Assembly (NCBI GenBank): GCA_039816045.1
Contig: JBCBYB010000014.1
Location: 1 to 64,000, forward strand
Reading direction: 5' to 3'
Origin: Thermohalobaculum sp039816045
Lineage (GTDB): Bacteria > Pseudomonadota > Alphaproteobacteria > Rhodobacterales > Rhodobacteraceae
Length of the DNA stretch: 64,000 nt
Of the stretch, positions 61,540 through 64,000 are shown piece after piece. The notes under the pieces were generated by a model. It was not told the origin of the DNA. It saw nothing but the letters and a program-made list of their open reading frames with translations, and did no database searches. Position 1 is the stretch's first letter. Each line of letters opens with the position of its first letter. Position numbers and translations under genes: made by a program.

Positions 61540-63561
61540 ATGCCGGATCATGCCAAGCGGATCGATCTCCGGCTCGGGGAGCTGGCGGTGTCGGCTTCGG
61601 GGTTCGATGACCCGATCCCGGCGCTCAAACAGGTGTTGCGGCTGGCCCAGCGCGTGTTGGAGGAGACCCCGGAGATTTCTCAGACCGGGTTTGCTTTGCC
61701 GGACGAGGATGTGGACGAGCTGCTCGACCGGATCGCGGTCCAAATGCACCTTCCGCGGGAAAGCCTGGCGGCACAGCCGGGTCTGATCGTCTCCGCCGTG
61801 GCGGCCGAGGACGTGGCCGCGGCGGCTCCGGTCGAAGCGCTGGCAGCGGCAACGCCCGCAGCAGTCGGACTGGCGGACACGTCGGAGCCGGACCCTGTGG
61901 ACGAGGCCCCCGCTGACGCCGAGATGGCCGATGCCGGCACGGCGGACGGGGAGACAGCGGACGAGGACAAAGCGAACGGGGAGACAGCGGACGAGGTTTC
62001 GGGGACCGAGGATTTTGGAGCCGAGGACACGGCGGCCGAGGATACCGGGGAGACCGCGACCTGGGACAGCGATCCCGTTTCCGGGGACGAGGACACGCCG
62101 GTCGAAGACACCCCGTCTTTGGACCCGCCCGATGCCGGGATACCCGCCTTCATGGCCGATGTCCCCGATCCTACGCCCGAACCGGACCCGATGCCCGAAC
62201 CGGACCTCGAGCTTCCGGATGAAGCGCTCTCGGATGACCTGGCTGGTTTGGTGGCCGACGCGGAGGACGCAACGGAGGCGGACTTCGTCTCCGCAGCGGC
62301 GGACGTGGCCGAGGAGGCCGTCGCAGAGCCGGTGGACACCCTGGAAGAGATCGCCGAGGTCGTCGAGAGTGCGCCTGAGATGGTGGATCAGCTCCAGGAG
62401 CAGGTCGATGACGTCGTCGACAGCGCGCCTGAAACGGTCGATGAGGTCGAAGGGCTGGTCGATGACGTCGTCGACATGGTCTCGGCTGCCGAGGCCGAGA
62501 CGGGAGCGGACACCGCCGATGCGCTTGAGGCGCCCCTGGAGGCTCCCGGCGACGCCCCGGACGAGGCCCATGGGGAACCCGACGCCCTTCCGCAGTCGCC
62601 CGGTGTGCTGGTGGGCGGGGTCGCCGGAGCGGCCGCAGGCTTTGCCAACATCTTTTCCAAGAACACGGACCGCGCCGATCCTCCGAGCCCGACGTCGATC
62701 TTTGCGGACCCATCTGGCCTGCCTCATGGGGAAGCGGCCCCGGATGCCGATCCGGAGCAGATGCTCGAAGACCCGGCCGACCCCGCCCCCGGAGCGGAAG
62801 CGCCCATGGCTGAGGCGACCCCGGTGCGAGACCCCGAGCCCCTCCAGCCTCCCGAACCTCCCGCAGCGTTGAACATCTTCTCCTCCGGGCCGGGGGCGGC
62901 ATCCCAGGATCCCGTCGCAGATCCAGCTGATGTCAGCGCCGAGCCGCCCGCGGCTGACGCACCCGTCGCGTCGATCTTTGCAAGCCCCGAGCCGGAGCCG
63001 ACGCCCGTCGCACCGGAGGTGCCGGCCGTACCGGCGCTGAACATATTCGCCGGAGGGCCTTCAGAGCCCCAACCGGATCCCGCTGCCGAAGCATCGCCGC
63101 CTCCTTTCGACGCGGACGCGGATGCCGAGGACGACGGCAGGACCCGGCTTGAGGACGTGGTGGCGCGGTTCCGCTCGGAAACCGGCGGTGAGACCCACCA
63201 GATCCAAGAACCGGGTGGCGGTCTGTTGGCGGGGTCCCCCGATCCCGACCCTGGCTTCTCGGCCGGCGGCGGAGGCCCGGATGCGGCGGAGCTTGCCGCT
63301 CGGGCAGGGGCCACCGCGGTGCCCGATCTGTTGGCCGCGGCTGCTGCCTGGCTCACGCTCGTCGACAAACGCCCGACCTTCGGCCGCCGCGAGGTGATGG
63401 AGGTGTTCGACCAGATGCCCGGCGACCACCCCCGCACGCTTGAGGCCCGCATCAAGGGCTATGGCAAGCTCGTGCGCAACGGCGCGCTGCAACTGGTGGA
63501 TGACGGGCACTTCTCGCTGAGCGAGGAAGAACGGGAGCGGTTCCGCAACCTGATCGGCTGA
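61540..63561 (+). CDS. long acidic disordered protein with repeated NIF/SIF motifs
   Basis: Unrecognised 673-residue protein. An N-terminal ~85-residue helical part (KRIDLRLGELAVSASGFDDP) leads into ~490 residues very rich in D, E, A and P, predicted disordered. Five short repeats of (N/S)IF occur there, at residues 370-372 (NIFSK), 386-388 (SIFAD), 445-447 (NIFSS), 478-480 (SIFAS) and 501-503 (NIFAG), each followed within a few residues by P or G. The last ~80 residues look folded (DKRPTFGRREVMEVFDQM, TLEARIKGYGKLVRNG) and could be a small winged-helix-like domain. The start at 61540 is the first good ATG after the divergent leader. No signal peptide. Confidence 0.7.
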   Translation: MPDHAKRIDLRLGELAVSASGFDDPIPALKQVLRLAQRVLEETPEISQTGFALPDEDVDELLDRIAVQMHLPRESLAAQPGLIVSAVAAEDVAAAAPVEALAAATPAAVGLADTSEPDPVDEAPADAEMADAGTADGETADEDKANGETADEVSGTEDFGAEDTAAEDTGETATWDSDPVSGDEDTPVEDTPSLDPPDAGIPAFMADVPDPTPEPDPMPEPDLELPDEALSDDLAGLVADAEDATEADFVSAAADVAEEAVAEPVDTLEEIAEVVESAPEMVDQLQEQVDDVVDSAPETVDEVEGLVDDVVDMVSAAEAETGADTADALEAPLEAPGDAPDEAHGEPDALPQSPGVLVGGVAGAAAGFANIFSKNTDRADPPSPTSIFADPSGLPHGEAAPDADPEQMLEDPADPAPGAEAPMAEATPVRDPEPLQPPEPPAALNIFSSGPGAASQDPVADPADVSAEPPAADAPVASIFASPEPEPTPVAPEVPAVPALNIFAGGPSEPQPDPAAEASPPPFDADADAEDDGRTRLEDVVARFRSETGGETHQIQEPGGGLLAGSPDPDPGFSAGGGGPDAAELAARAGATAVPDLLAAAAAWLTLVDKRPTFGRREVMEVFDQMPGDHPRTLEARIKGYGKLVRNGALQLVDDGHFSLSEEERERFRNLIG

Positions 63562-63567
63562 CGGGGC

Positions 63568-63789
63568 TCAGGCGTCTGGCTTGGCGTCCGGATCCTCGCG
63601 GCCGATCCCGCGGAACAGCCGCTTGAACGGCAGGGCCCAGAGGATGCCGAGCCCCACATAGACCAACAGCTCGACCCAGATCGGCGGGCGCTCGAACCAA
63701 CCGACGACGGTGAGCGCCACGAAGATGTAGAGCGGCAGCCCCACCACCAGCAGCATGGCCGCCCAGAATTTGCGTGCTCGATAACTCAT
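63568..63789 (-). CDS. DUF2842 membrane protein
   Basis: A 73-residue two-helix protein: MSYRARKFWAAMLLVVGLPLYIFVAL at the start and ELLVYVGLGILWALPFKRLFRGIG, matching DUF2842 of alphaproteobacteria. It follows purA on the same strand by 78 bp. Function unknown. Confidence 0.82.
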   Translation of the reverse strand: MSYRARKFWAAMLLVVGLPLYIFVALTVVGWFERPPIWVELLVYVGLGILWALPFKRLFRGIGREDPDAKPDA

Positions 63790-63825
63790 GGGCCTCAGGT
63801 AGGGCTGTGGGCGGCGAGGGAAATG

Positions 63826-63863
63826 TCGCTGATATCGCACCAATGTCGCAGCGCGATATCGCA
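63826..63863 (-). repeat. 38-bp GCGATATC element, copy 2
   Basis: Read on the minus strand it matches copy 1 (4589-4626) at all fixed blocks: TGCGATATC, 7 variable bases, GACATTGG-TGCGATATC, one base, GCGA. The variable 7 bases differ at 5 positions. It begins 5 bp past the purA stop and precedes the DUF2842 gene. Confidence 0.6.
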
Positions 63864-63867
63864 GGCT

Positions 63868-64000
63868 TTATCCCCGGTAGGGGTCGGTCACCAGGATCGT
63901 GTCGTCCCGCTCCGGGCTGGTGGAGAGCAGCGCCACGGGCGTCTCGATCAGCTCCTCCACCCGCTTGATGTACTTGATCGCCTCCGCGGGCAAATCGAGC
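63868..64000 (-). CDS. purA: adenylosuccinate synthase, C-terminal part
   Basis: Only the last 43 codons and stop are in the window; the gene continues off the right edge. The C-terminal IKYIKRVEELIETPVALL followed by STSPERDDTILVTDP is diagnostic of PurA, which makes adenylosuccinate from IMP and aspartate. Confidence 0.92.
   Translation of the reverse strand, partial: LDLPAEAIKYIKRVEELIETPVALLSTSPERDDTILVTDPYRG

Overview
The window is about 67% GC and densely coded, with many 4-bp ATGA start/stop overlaps. It reads as chromosome from an alphaproteobacterium of the Rhodobacteraceae type. The clearest pointers are a nuo (complex I) operon interleaved with small accessory genes and ending in birA-coaX-RNase J, a phr/FAD-oxidoreductase/DUF1365/cfa cluster like the photooxidative-stress genes of Rhodobacter relatives, AceK, TrgA-like and DUF2842 proteins, and NuoE with a helix-hairpin-helix tail. 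No phage, plasmid, CRISPR or intact insertion sequence was seen.

Layout. 1-2896: a C/G homopolymer edge, then gabD and an FMN-dependent alpha-hydroxy acid dehydrogenase on the minus strand. 3118-4575: a DEAD-box RNA helicase. 4672-27470, all minus strand and read right to left: one long unit nuoABC-(2 accessory)-nuoD-(3)-nuoE-(1)-nuoF-(5)-nuoGHIJKLMN-birA-coaX-rnj. Its 11 accessory genes comprise three tandem DUF3291 paralogues, an FkbM methyltransferase, an NTF2-like protein, two small secreted proteins and four small or mid-size membrane proteins. A promoter-like sequence lies just upstream of nuoA. 27643-31310: a small membrane protein, tRNA-Asp and a sensor kinase with a periplasmic solute-binding domain. 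31624-34041, divergent from the kinase: an 805-residue protein with the full ten-helix layout of a class II P-type ATPase but every catalytic motif eroded.

34061-40148: a phosphate acetyl/butyryltransferase, pyruvate carboxylase and a GPH-type transporter. 40221-45645: the stress and lipid cluster (TrgA-like, cfa, DUF1365, FAD oxidoreductase, photolyase). 45794-50001: aceK, a small lysine-rich helical protein, a GNAT acetyltransferase and glutamate dehydrogenase. 50221-55313: hflK-hflC-DUF2065-degP-aminotransferase, a membrane protein quality-control unit. 55472-59732: gor, rpiA, a methyltransferase and sdaA. 59733-60738 is a gene-poor kilobase. 60739-64000: thiamine pyrophosphokinase, a long acidic disordered protein with repeated NIF/SIF motifs, a DUF2842 protein and the 3' end of purA.

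Two dispersed repeat families stand out. A 155-bp element made of two facing hairpin units occurs twice (38674-38828 and 50055-50209), both times between convergent genes. A 38-bp element built on GCGATATC occurs twice (4589-4626 and 63826-63863), near both ends of the window. Together with the accessory-rich nuo operon and the pseudo-P-type ATPase, these are the parts most worth following up.
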